The position numbers were made by a program, and so were the translations under genes. This document shows positions 27,545 to 37,020 of a stretch of DNA of 64,000 bases, piece by piece. The notes below the pieces were generated by a model. The model did not search any database and was not told the origin of the DNA. It was given only the letters and a program-made list of their open reading frames with translations. The stretch's first letter is position 1. Each line of letters starts with the position of its first letter. This stretch comes from Salinimonas marina (GTDB taxonomy: Bacteria > Pseudomonadota > Gammaproteobacteria > Enterobacterales > Alteromonadaceae). Where the stretch lies: the NCBI RefSeq assembly GCF_015644725.1, contig NZ_CP064795.1:2788501-2852500 (forward strand), given 5' to 3'.

Positions 27545-27883
27545 ATGGCAATTAATAATGTAAATAATAACGGTGTTAATAAAACCCCGTTAGACAACAA
27601 CAAAGTCGGGTCTCAGCAAAACCAGAACCAAACTGCGGTGCAACAGCAGGCGGCTGCGAAGTCGCAAACGGTGACGGCGCCGCGACAGGACTCGGTATCA
27701 TTGACTCAGTCAGCTCAGCAGCTTTCTCAGGTACAAAAGAAAAGTGCTGAAGCGCCGTTTGATCAGGAAAAAGTCGATAAGCTTAAAAAAGCAGTCGAAA
27801 GCGGTTCATACCGTGTAGATCCTGAATCATTAGCTCGCAAAATCGCACAGCTAGAGGCGCAGGTATTTGGCTTAAAATCTTAG
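27545..27883 (+). CDS. flgM: Anti-sigma-28 factor FlgM
   Basis: 112 residues. The N-terminal half is disordered and rich in Asn and Gln (AINNVNNNGVNKTPLDNNKV). The C-terminal half contains DSVSLTQSAQQLSQVQ and FDQEKVDKLKKAVESGSYRV with DPESLARKIAQLEAQVFGL, the helices that bind FliA. It holds FliA inactive until it is exported through the finished hook. A perfect sigma-28 promoter lies upstream and flgN follows by 9 nt. Confidence 0.95.
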   Translation: MAINNVNNNGVNKTPLDNNKVGSQQNQNQTAVQQQAAAKSQTVTAPRQDSVSLTQSAQQLSQVQKKSAEAPFDQEKVDKLKKAVESGSYRVDPESLARKIAQLEAQVFGLKS

Positions 27884-27892
27884 GAATAAACT

Positions 27893-28321
27893 ATGCAGTC
27901 TTTACAGTCAGCTCTAGAACAACAGATTTCACAATTAGAATCGTTGGCCGCGCTGCTGGATAAAGAGCTTCACCTTATCAGCACTCGCAATGCTGAAGAT
28001 TTGATGAACCTGCTACAACAAAAAGAACAAACCCTGGATGCCATTCAGGACACCGATGCCTTCCTCAACAAGCATTATCAGGTTCAGATGTCAGATACCC
28101 AGCCGCCTGCCGAAGCCGAAGCTTTGGTGGCGCGGGCACGCAAAATACTGGAACAATGTCAGTACCAGACCCAGATTAATCAGCGTGCGGTCGAACAAGG
28201 CCAGCTGCGGTTAACCCACTTGCGCAACCTGATGCTTGAAGTACGTGCCAAAGAATCTTTGACGTACGATAAAAGCGGCAAGCCCAATTCAGGGCGCTCA
28301 GGCTCGGGCGTTCAGGCATAA
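27893..28321 (+). CDS. flgN: Export chaperone FlgN
   Basis: 142 residues, largely helical. Near the N-terminus QQISQLESLAALLDKELHLI is followed by SARNAEDLMNLLQQKEQTLD-like sequence (STRNAEDLMNLLQQKEQTLD), the FlgN pattern. It binds FlgK and FlgL in the cytoplasm before secretion. Position directly after flgM supports the call. It likely shares the flgM sigma-28 transcript. Confidence 0.88.
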   Translation: MQSLQSALEQQISQLESLAALLDKELHLISTRNAEDLMNLLQQKEQTLDAIQDTDAFLNKHYQVQMSDTQPPAEAEALVARARKILEQCQYQTQINQRAVEQGQLRLTHLRNLMLEVRAKESLTYDKSGKPNSGRSGSGVQA

Positions 28322-28356
28322 TCGCCTGGCGCCTGACGATAAAACCTCAATAAATC

Positions 28357-28827
28357 CTAGTAGTAAGTAACGTCACGAACCCGTTTGGGCTTAGCCGTAG
28401 ACAAATACAGATCGTAGACCCGCTGCATATCCAGCTCCAGTTCCGTGACATAAGTATCTTTTCCGGCGGGATACGTTTTAATAACCCGCGCCCCTCGGAT
28501 CACGCCTTCTACTGAACCTTGCAAATGGGTGTTCCCCATGACCATATTCGCCACCGACTGCTCGCCGTTAATGCGCTGTCCGTAAACCTGCTCGGTTAAT
28601 TCACGATAGGCATCGAGCTTGGAAGCTTTCATCGCCATAATTTCGCGCTGACTGTCACTTTCACCGGTTTGAGACTGTATCGGGGCATACCCCACCGCGG
28701 TCAGTACCGGATATTTTTCTGGTTCTATCGTTTCCCATTCGACATGCTTGGTGAATGGCGATGCGCACCCACTGCACAGACCAATAGCAAGGCATGATGC
28801 AAGGGTGAATTTTGAGATAATTTTCAT
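28357..28827 (-). CDS. flgP: Flagellar outer-membrane lipoprotein FlgP (LPP20 family)
   Basis: 156 residues. Signal peptide with lipobox near residue 21 (AIGLCSGCASPF). The mature part has KYPVLTAVGYAPIQSQ, AMKASKLDAYRELTEQVYGQ and GVIRGARVIKTYPAGKDTYV, the LPP20/FlgP pattern. In Vibrio and Campylobacter FlgP forms an outer-membrane-associated disk around the flagellar base. It is divergent from flgT; no flgO is seen beside it. Confidence 0.88.
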   Translation of the reverse strand: MKIISKFTLASCLAIGLCSGCASPFTKHVEWETIEPEKYPVLTAVGYAPIQSQTGESDSQREIMAMKASKLDAYRELTEQVYGQRINGEQSVANMVMGNTHLQGSVEGVIRGARVIKTYPAGKDTYVTELELDMQRVYDLYLSTAKPKRVRDVTYY

Positions 28828-28977
28828 TGGCTACCTGCCAGCAAGTTGATAACACCGACCTAAAACCCATGCTGAAACAGCAAAAATTTGTCGTTTTTAT
28901 GTTGTTGATGAAAGTAAAGGCAAAGAACGTGCCTGAATCCCTTAGCCTGGATTAAAACTGTGATGCGGTGTAATTTT

Positions 28978-28995
28978 TGGGAACGAATTGTGCAA
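28978..28995 (+). promoter_or_regulatory. Weak sigma-54-like site before flgT
   Basis: GG (28980-28981), ten bases, GC (28992-28993) in a TTGGGAACGAATTGTGCA context. The -24/-12 dinucleotides and spacing fit sigma-54, but the flanking CAC is missing. Vibrio flagellar H/T-ring genes are known to belong to flagellar regulatory classes, which makes the site plausible only. Confidence 0.3.
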
Positions 28996-29041
28996 GAGCT
29001 GAAGCAATCTCAGGTTTGTGTGACAAAATTCAGGCAGTGTA

Positions 29042-30249
29042 ATGAATCTTCCAGTTAGTAAAAATACCGCTTTGCCACTGGCGCCCCAGGGTATGTTAAA
29101 AGTACTCGGGAAATGGTTTGCCGCTTTGATGTGCCTGACATTACCGGCCGGGCAAGCCAGTGCCGCCTGGTTTGAAGCCCAGGGGCAGGCGCTGCTGGCC
29201 GGCAAACCCAAACAGCAAGCCCGCGAAGAAGCGACCGCCGAAGCGTTAAAGCAGGCCATGCTGTTTGCCGGCGCCTCAGTACACAGCGTGCAAACGCTTG
29301 CTAATGGTCTTATTACTGAAGACTCGTTCCAGGTTCAGGCTAATGGTGAAGTCAATCAGCTTGAACTGATTGACGAAATTTGGAAGCACGGTTATGTCAC
29401 CGTACGTATTCGCGCTGATATTTTCCCCAAACCGGAGCAGTGCCCTGCCGCCGGTTTTCAAAAAACGCTGGTCACCACTCATTTTCCTATTCAATATCCG
29501 CAGCAGGCTTTAGACGGTCAGCTTGGCCAGTTATCGCAGGTGTTACCGCGGCAGTTGAAACAGCGGTTTGCCCAGCATGCCCCGGCGGTTTCTATTCAGG
29601 CTATCGCTCCTTACAGCGCCAATTGGTACCGACGCGAAATTATTGAACAGGCCCCGGCGCTGGCCCGCCAGCATCAGGCTCAGTATATTCTTGGTGCCAC
29701 CATTACCGGGCTGGATGTTGCACGCTCCAACGCTTCCTCACTGGCATTTTGGCAAGATGACACTGACATGCGTCAGTTCAGCCTGGCCATCACCATTTTG
29801 GATGGCATGCACGGCGGTACGCTGATGAATAAAGCCTATGAATTAACTGCCCCTGGCAATTTGACCGAACGGCGCAAATTGATGTTGCTTCCGCGCAGTT
29901 TTGGGGATCTGCTTATGGTAAAGCCGTAGACAGAAAGTTAGCTGCAGTGGTCGCCGATGTAGAAAGCACGCTGGCCTGTCAGCCCGCCACGGGCCGGGTG
30001 TTACAGGTTTCAGGCAATGAATTACAGGTCTCGTTGGGCCGTGCCCATGGGTTGCAGGTGGGCGATAGCCTTTATGTCTATCAGACCGCGCAGGTGACCG
30101 ACGCCTATGGTCAAACTTTTACGCAATATAATTTGTATCCGGAGCAGGTACAGGTTACCGCAGCGTTTGCGAATTCAGCCACTGTCACAGCCAGCGGCGA
30201 TGGTTTACTGATAAATATTCAGCCAAACGACTATGTTGCTAAAAGATAG
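29042..30249 (+). CDS. flgT: Flagellar H-ring protein FlgT (apparent frameshift)
   Basis: FlgT forms the H ring around the basal body in Vibrio-type sheathed or sodium-driven flagella. A signal peptide begins at an internal ATG at 29093 (MLKVLGKWFAALMCLTLPAG, cleavage after QASA), which may be the true start. N- and middle-domain features are AWFEAQGQALLAGKPKQQAR and LIDEIWKHGYVTVRIRADIF. The frame breaks at the C run 29850-29853: one more C gives ELTAPWQFDRTAQIDVASAQ and FWGSAYGKAVDRKLAAVVAD, running into the C-terminal domain (GRAHGLQVGDSLYVYQTAQV). Corrected length is 402 residues (385 from 29093). The break is likely a homopolymer undercall. Confidence 0.87.
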
Positions 30250-30288
30250 ACCTTTTTCTTATTTTTTTAACCGTTATAATAGCCTTGT

Positions 30289-30363
30289 GTCCCCATAGTT
30301 TAATGGATAAAACAAGGCCCTCCTAAGGCTTAGATGTTGGTTCGATTCCAGCTGGGGACGCCA
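30289..30363 (+). tRNA. tRNA-Arg (CCT anticodon)
   Basis: 75 nt with a complete cloverleaf: acceptor GTCCCCA pairing with TGGGGAC, D arm, anticodon stem AGGCC/GGCTT around loop CTCCTAA (anticodon CCT), T loop GGTTCGATTCC, discriminator G and encoded CCA. It lies 39 nt after flgT. Confidence 0.95.
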
Positions 30364-30638
30364 CTGCCCTGTGTTGCTATATTCACGCAGCTGGCTTAGC
30401 ATAATAAGATAAAACCAGAAATTACAAAAACTTACTGATTAAGAACGGATTCTTTTTGCGGCAAGGACTGCACGCACTCATAACATTTTGCTTTTTTTCG
30501 CGAAGACTTTTCTCTTTTTTCTCAGTATTAACCAGCTTTGTTGGTTTTTCGGTTGATACGTCTGACTACATCGGTATTAATCATGCTATTACCGGCCGCA
30601 GTCGGTGCGATGTTGTGTCCTTTCACTGAGAACAGAAA

Positions 30639-31876
30639 ATGAAAAAAAGAATATTGAGTGTCACTACGGCCGCGTTGATGGTCAGCGCCTGTAATTCTAC
30701 CCCGCCGACTCAGGCAGAGCGCGAATTTGCGAATGAAATGCGCCAGGCAATGCTAAGTAAGCTGCAACAGGCTGGCCCGGGGCATTACTGGGCCAGGCTA
30801 ACCTGGGCAACCAACAGGCTCAATCGCAGCCTGAGCCTGAACCAACACTTACCGAAGCAGAGCTTCTGACCAAAAAACACCTTGTCGATGAATCTGGCAG
30901 CCCGGCTATTTTTTATCGCGTGAAAGATGGCATAAAAATCAACGGTAAAATGTTTTACGACCCGGAAGGCAGTGTGGCCAACTTTGGCGGCGATCGCTTA
31001 ACCGGAAGCCTGACTTATGCCATCGAAAATTATAACAATGCCTTCACCTTAAAATACCACCGTGCGGGTTCTGACGCCGCGCCATTGAAAATAGCGACAG
31101 TAACCCGCCACGCGGGGCAATTTACCGTCACTACCACCACGGGCCGAACCTTTCAGGGGAATAGCGTCATCCCCACGTCAGACGGTTTTATTGTGGGCCG
31201 TCCGGGTTCGGCATTCCGGTATATAATTGGTACCGAGCAACCTCGCGCTATTACCCTGCTAGAAAACTATCATATTGCTAAATACCAAAATGGTGATGCG
31301 GCAGCCACTGGCTATATTCTTTTAGAAAAAGATGCCCGTAACGACAGCGATAAAGTCGGTGGGCTATTAGACTCATTTGAAAGCCTTGGCAACACCTTTG
31401 GCTTAAATCAGGTGGATCACTATGTTCTGGTAAACCTGGATACCGATAAAGTAGTGCCAATGGATGTAAACCTAAATGGGAAGAATGTGGCAGAGCATTC
31501 GAACTGTCGAAGACAAAATGCCGCAATAAACAAATGCGAAAATGTTGAGTTTAAAGAAGCATTATACGACAAACTTGGTTTACCTAATTCCAGTCATTAT
31601 TATTGGGCCATCAACTGGGTTACCACCGATGCCGGTCCTATGGCTATTTACAAAACCTCCACCAAAGTCAAAGTTATTGATATTAACCGGAGTCAGGTAC
31701 ATACGGTTTTCTCCCGCGCGCTGGGAGTGAATAGTTTTAGCGTAACTGAACATCTTGACGGAAAAATCTCTCTTAAAGCCAAGTTAGGCTTTAGTGAGGA
31801 TAAAATAGATGACCTGTTAGGCTTTATCCAAACCAACACCACTGACCTCGAACCTATGCAAACTCTGGGCAGCTAA
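30639..31876 (+). CDS. Putative lipoprotein of unknown function (apparent frameshift)
   Basis: The start MKKRILSVTTAALMVSAC gives a short lipoprotein signal with a lipobox (VSAC) and cysteine at about residue 18. The frame breaks at the G run 30779-30782: one more G joins LSKLQQAGPG to ALLGQANLGNQQAQSQPEPE, and the frame then runs to 31876, for 412 residues. The mature protein has a QPEPEP linker, then a large soluble part with DPEGSVANFGGDRLTGSLTY, TVTTTTGRTFQGNSVIPTSD and GLLDSFESLGNTFGLNQVDH. I recognise no family. It is probably anchored to the inner or outer membrane facing the periplasm. Confidence 0.75.
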
Positions 31877-31883
31877 GTCAGGC

Positions 31884-31922
31884 CAATCAAGGCTCACGTG
31901 CGCTGTTGGTGAGCCTTGATTG
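31884..31922. terminator. Strong hairpin after the unknown lipoprotein gene
   Basis: Perfect 14-bp inverted repeat CAATCAAGGCTCAC (31884-31897) / GTGAGCCTTGATTG (31909-31922), 11-nt loop, 8 nt after the stop. No T run follows on the plus strand, so it could be a terminator without U tract or an RNA-stabilising hairpin. Confidence 0.5.
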
Positions 31923-32036
31923 CGTTACATATCTTTAAACCCCGCATTTTTTCTCTGTGTTAAACTTCTCAGCCTCGCTTCACCGTACTAGTCTTATCGA
32001 ATTTTTATTTTTTGCATGCATCACAATGAGGTATTT

Positions 32037-32621
32037 ATGCAAAAACAAGACATCGCAGAATTTGAATCTTTTTTGGCCGAAATAGGCGATGTAAAGCCTT
32101 TAGCCCAGGATGACAAAATACATTTGTACTCGCCCGCCCAGCAACTGGCCGAAAAACAGCAACGTGCCGCCAGCCGCCCGGGCCCAAACGAAATAGTTAA
32201 CCCCTTGAGTATGGAAGGGGTGAAGCCGGTCGACCCTGATGACTTTTTAAGTTATCAGCAACCCGGTATTCAGGATGGGGTTTTCAAAAGTCTGAGACTG
32301 GGTAAATACACCATTGAACACCGGTTATCGCTAACCGGATTAACCCTGGAACAGTCGCGGGAAGCCTTGTTTAACCTGATCAGAAAATGCCACGCAAAAG
32401 GGGCAAGGGCGTTACTTATCAATCATGGTAGAGGCGAGCAAAGTAAACCCTTTCCCGGACTCAAGAAAAGCTATGTAAAACACTGGCTGGGAGAATTAGA
32501 AGAAGTTATTGCGTTTCATACCGCGCAACCGGCGCACGGCGGTCGGGGCGCCACCTATGTGCTACTGAAAAAGCATCCGGATCAAAAACTGATAAACCGG
32601 GAACGAAACCGGCGCCGGTAA
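32037..32621 (+). CDS. smrA: Smr-domain endonuclease SmrA
   Basis: 194 residues from ATG 32037, which has a GAGG element 6 nt upstream; an ATG at 32016 has none. The C-terminal Smr domain (about 95-185) carries HRLSLTGLTLEQSREALFNL and RALLINHGRGEQSKPFPGLK (HGRG motif), then VLKHWLGELEE-like sequence (VKHWLGELEEVIAFHTAQPA) and HGGRGATYVLLKK. The N-terminal DUF2007-like basic region has QQLAEKQQRAASR. Smr domains nick DNA or RNA; the cellular role of SmrA is not well defined. No close operon partner. Confidence 0.88.
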   Translation: MQKQDIAEFESFLAEIGDVKPLAQDDKIHLYSPAQQLAEKQQRAASRPGPNEIVNPLSMEGVKPVDPDDFLSYQQPGIQDGVFKSLRLGKYTIEHRLSLTGLTLEQSREALFNLIRKCHAKGARALLINHGRGEQSKPFPGLKKSYVKHWLGELEEVIAFHTAQPAHGGRGATYVLLKKHPDQKLINRERNRRR

Positions 32622-32628
32622 TTTCTGA

Positions 32629-32665
32629 GCGTGCAGACTCCCTGAACCTGGGTTCAGCTGCACGC
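32629..32665. repeat. Two-step inverted repeat after smrA
   Basis: Outer arms GCGTGCAG (32629-32636) / CTGCACGC (32658-32665) and inner arms CTGAACC (32642-32648) / GGTTCAG (32651-32657). It lies between convergent smrA and the small ORF at 32677. Plus-strand transcripts would not end in T, so its terminator role is uncertain. Confidence 0.55.
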
Positions 32666-32676
32666 AAAAAAAATTA

Positions 32677-32814
32677 TTATTGCACAGACTGCGCAGCAGT
32701 CTGAATTCCAGTGCTAACAGCACTGGCCGAAGAGCTGAATACGGCGGTGATGATCATAAACAACACAGCCAAAGCGACTCCGGTAAGTCCAAACCCTCGT
32801 GATGAACGATTCAT
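32677..32814 (-). CDS. Small exported or membrane peptide, 45 residues
   Basis: ATG at 32814 with an AAGAGA ribosome site 6 nt upstream. The peptide begins MNRSSRGFGLTGVALAVLFM and continues IITAVFSSSASAVSTGIQTA to AAQSVQ. A basic N-terminus followed by about 20 hydrophobic residues and an ASA site reads as a signal peptide or a single membrane segment. It is too short for standard gene lists. I recognise no family. It lies downstream of purL on the same strand and might share its transcript. Confidence 0.5.
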   Translation of the reverse strand: MNRSSRGFGLTGVALAVLFMIITAVFSSSASAVSTGIQTAAQSVQ

Positions 32815-32890
32815 AGTCGTCTCTTGTTATTCACAGATTTTTGCGCGCATCGACAAAAATCAGGTTACACCCAAGTTCCTTTTAAACTAA

Positions 32891-32960
32891 GCGCCTTCCT
32901 GGCAGCAAATACAATAAAACAGTAATGCCAGGATAACAAGGCGCAATCGTAAATAGCGCC
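32891..32960. repeat. Competing inverted repeats downstream of purL
   Basis: GCGCCTTCCTGGCA (32891-32904) pairs with TGCCAGG-ATAAC-AAGGCGC (32926-32944), leaving a 5-nt bulge. The right arm GGCGC (32940-32944) can instead pair with GCGCC (32956-32960). The two hairpins exclude each other. They lie 24 nt after the purL stop. Confidence 0.5.
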
Positions 32961-32983
32961 CTGATATCATACTTTCCTACGAT

Positions 32984-35900
32984 TTAGCCAACAAATACCC
33001 GCGCGTTTCTGAACATTCGCATCCAGGCACCATCTTCCTGCCAATCCTCCGGAGCCCAGGAGTTGGCGACGGTTCTGAATACCCGTTCAGGGTGCGGCAT
33101 CATAATGGTACTGCGTCCATCAGCCGACGTCAGCCCTGTGATCCCAGCGGGCGAGCCATTGGGATTAGCCGGATACTGAGTGGCGACCTGACCGTAGTTA
33201 TTGACATAACGCAGGGCAACCTGCGACTGAGCCTGCTCTAAAGCCCCCTATTGGCAAATTCTGCCCGGCCTTCGCCATGACTGACGGCGATAGGCAAGGT
33301 AGACCCCTGCATGCCCTGTAACAATACAGACGCTGAGTCTGTCACTTCTACCATTGCCACCCGCGCTTCGAAGCGTTCAGAAAGATTGCGGACAAAATGC
33401 GGCCAGTGTTCCGTACCGGGGATCAGTGACTTCAGATTTGATAACATCTGACAACCGTTACATACCCCTAAGCTAAACGTATCCTGGCGATCGAAAAAGG
33501 CTGCAAATTCATCCCGTGCCTGCGCATTGAACAGAATAGATTTGGCCCAGCCTTCACCAGCGCCCAGCACATCGCCATAAGAAAACCCACCACAGGCAGC
33601 CAGCCCTTTGAAGTCTTTCAGCGACACCTTACCCTGTAATATATCGCTCATATGAACATCAATAGCGCTAAACCCGGCGCGGGTAAATGCCGCCGCCATT
33701 TCGTGGTGCGAGTTGACCCCTTGTTCGCGTAAAATCGCAATTTGCGGACGAATACCGGTGGCAATCATTGGCGCGGCCACATCTTCGGTTACATCAAAGC
33801 TTAGCGCCGCATGCAATCCCGGATCGTTACTATCACGTTTGGCTTCGTGTTCCTGGCGGGCACATTCAGGATTATCCCGTAACGACTGCATTTGATAGGT
33901 GGTGGCGGCCCACGCCATACGCAGCTCTACCCGGCTTTGAGAAAAGACCCAGGCCTCGGCCCGCGAGAAGTCAATATTGTCATCCTGGTTCAAGGTGCCA
34001 ATATCATGACAAAGATGGGCGATCCCATGTTTGCTGAAGATAGCCTGGACTGCCTCGATATCCTGCTGAGCAACCTGCACCACCGCGCCCAGCTCTTCAT
34101 TAAACAGTGCGCTTAAATCATCCTCCCCCAGGCTATCAAGATTGACCGACACCCCGGTTTTACCTGCAAAGGCCATCTCGGCGATAGTGGTAAACAAGCC
34201 GCCATCAGAACGATCGTGATAGGCCAGCAGTAGCCCCTGCTCAGTGGCTTGCTGAATCGCGTTGAAAAAGCCCAGCAACTGACCGGCGTCATCAACATCG
34301 GCAGGCTGGCTACCCAACTGGTCAAAAACCTGGGCCAGACAACTACCGCCCAGTCGATTCTGACCGGCGCCCAAATCCACCAGCAGCAAACGGGTATCGC
34401 TCTGACGGGTATTGAGCTCGGGCGTCAGGGTTTTGCGGATATCCTTGACCGCGCCAAAGGCAGAGATCACCAATGACAAGGGTGAGGTCACCGCTTTTTC
34501 GTTGCCCTTCTCATCCTGCCAGGCGGTTTTCATAGACATTGAGTCTTTGCCCACCGGAATGGTCAGACCCAGCTGCGGGCACAACTCTTCGCCCACCGCT
34601 TTTACCGCTTCATATAAGCCTGCATCTTCACCAGGGTGGCCGGCCGCTGCCATCCAGTTTGCGGATAATTTTATCCGCTTGATATCACCAATATTCGCTG
34701 CCGCAATGTTGGTCAGGGCTTCGCCCACCGCCATCCGCGCTGAGGCACCATGGGATAAGAGCGCCAGCGGGGTGCGCTCACCCATCGCCATCGCTTCACC
34801 ATGGTAGGTATCAAACGCACTGGCAGTAACCGCCACGTCAGCCACCGGCACCTGCCACGGACCCACCATTTGATCCCGTGCCACCAGGCCGGTTACGGAA
34901 CGATCGCCAATGGTAATCAAAAAGGTTTTTTCGGCAATAGTGGGTAACGCCATCAGGCGTTTAGCCGCTTCTTCAATAGTGATACCGGCGCGGTCAAGCT
35001 CCTGAGCCGCCACCGACGCGGAAGTTACCTCACGATGCATTTTGGGTGGCTTGCCCAATAGCACATCCAGCGGCATATCGATAGGTTGATTGTCATACTG
35101 AGCATCATTTAGGGTCAGATGCTGCTCTGCGGTGGCTTCGCCTACCACAGCAAAGGGCGCCCGTTCACGGCGACAAATAGCTTCAAATACCGGCATATCA
35201 GCAGGGGCAACCGACATAACATAGCGCTCCTGCGACTCGTTACACCAGATTTCCAGTGGTGTCATGCCGGGCTCATCGGTGAGCACATTACGCAACTCAA
35301 ACTTACCGCCACGCTCAGCATCGTTGACCAGTTCAGGCAGGGCGTTGGATAAGCCCCCGCCCCCACATCGTGGATGAACTGAATCGGATTGGCATCCCCT
35401 AATTGCCAGCAAGCGTCTATTACTTCCTGACAACGGCGTTCCATTTCCGGGTTATCCCGTTGCACCGAGGCAAAATCCAAATCTTCATTTGACTGACCCG
35501 AGGCCATCGACGAGGCAGCGCCGCCGCCCAGACCAATGTTCATCGCCGGGCCGCCCAGTACAATAAGCTTGGCCCCGACGGTTATCTCATTTTTTTCTAC
35601 ATGATCACGGCGAATATTACCCAAACCACCGGCCAGCATGACGGGCTTGTGATAACCCCGTACCTCCAGCCCATTAAAACTGTTTACCGTTTGTTCGTAG
35701 GTACGAAAATACCCCAGCAACGCCGGCCGGCCAAATTCGTTGTTAAAGGCAGCGCCCCCTAACGGGCCTTCAAGCATGATATCCAGCGCGCTGACAATTC
35801 GCGCCGGCTTGCCATAGGGTTGCTCCCACGGCTGCGCAGCACCTGGCAAATTCAGATTAGACACACTAAAACCCACCAGGCCAGCTTTGGGCTTAGAGCC

Positions 35901-36872
35901 GCGTCCGGTAGCCCCTTCGTCCCGAATCTCGCCGCCTGAACCGGTTGCCGCACCGGCAAAGGGCGAAATAGCCGTGGGGTGATTGTGGGTTTCCACTTTC
36001 ATCAGGATGGCAATGTCTTCATGATGATAGTCGTACTGATGCGTTGTGGGATTAGGGAAGAAACGTCCCGCCGGCCAGCCTTCCATCACCGCCGCATTGT
36101 CTTTGTAAGCTGAGAACACATGATCAGGGAGCACCTCAAAGGTGTTTTTGATCATTTTGAACAAAGACTTTTGCTGATCAACCCCGTCAATGGTCCAGCT
36201 GGCATTGAAGATTTTATGACGACAGTGCTCAGAATTAGCCTGCGCAAACATATACAGCTCAATATCGTTAGGGTTGCGACCTAACCGGCTGAAGCTGGCA
36301 TACAAATACTCAATCTCGTCATCGGCCAGCGCCAACCCTAAAACAGTATTGGCTTCCACCAGCGCTTGTTTGCCCTGAGCCAGAATATCTACAGACCGAA
36401 AGCTTTCCCCCCGGGTATGGTGAAACAGTGCCCCGGCGTCTTCGGTACTGCCAAACACCACTTCGGTCATTCGATCATGAAGCACAGCGGTTATTTGTTC
36501 TAACTGAGCCGCAGTAGGGGTCTGGTCGAATTCAAGGTAATAGGCACAACCTCGTTCGATTCGCTGAAGATTGGTGAGGCCGCAATTGTGGGCAATGTCG
36601 GTAGCTTTTGTGGACCAGGGGGAAATGGTGCCGGGACGGGGAGTTACAAAGAATAAAGTGCCTTGAGGAGATTCTGTCGATTGCCTGGGCCCGTAGGTTA
36701 ACAGCTTATCGAGTACCTCGGTCTCCGCCTCCCCTAACGCTGAGTCGGTTTCGACCAAATGAATATACTCAGCGTATAGTCGGTTAATTTTCATGCCTGA
36801 TTGACCAAGCCGTTCAATAAGTTTAGTTTGTCTAAATTCAGACAGTGCAGGAGCGCCTCGAAGGACCAACAT
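32984..36872 (-). CDS. purL: Phosphoribosylformylglycinamidine synthase PurL (two apparent frameshifts)
   Basis: Large single-chain FGAM synthase of purine synthesis: synthetase, PurL central and class I glutaminase domains. Visible marks are [40 protein letters not shown] and the glutaminase nucleophile motif [20 protein letters not shown], then [20 protein letters not shown] near the end. Two breaks: at the C run 35354-35358 one more coding-strand G gives [20 protein letters not shown], and at 33244-33248 one more G gives [20 protein letters not shown]. The end is a TAA at 32984-32986 after RNARVFVG. Corrected length is 1296 residues, almost the E. coli value (1295). The gene is needed for purine synthesis, so sequence error is the likely cause. 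Confidence 0.95.
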
Positions 36873-37020
36873 ATCGCTTTACCTGATTGTTAATCGATAA
36901 CAACGTCATAGATTGTTGCTATCTTTTGATTGACGGGGTTCGGCGCGGATTATAGAGCAATTCGGGTTATTTGATAACCTTGTATTGAACGAATGAGCAG
37001 GATTTTTTACCTTTAGCACC

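Noticed and set aside
30289..31922. Genomic island inserted at tRNA-Arg
   Set aside because: No integrase, no direct repeat of the tRNA 3' end seen downstream, and only one unknown gene.
32984..36872. purL as two or three separate genes or a true pseudogene
   Set aside because: One G at each of two runs restores 1296 residues with all domains; the fragments are in strict order and no gap is lost.
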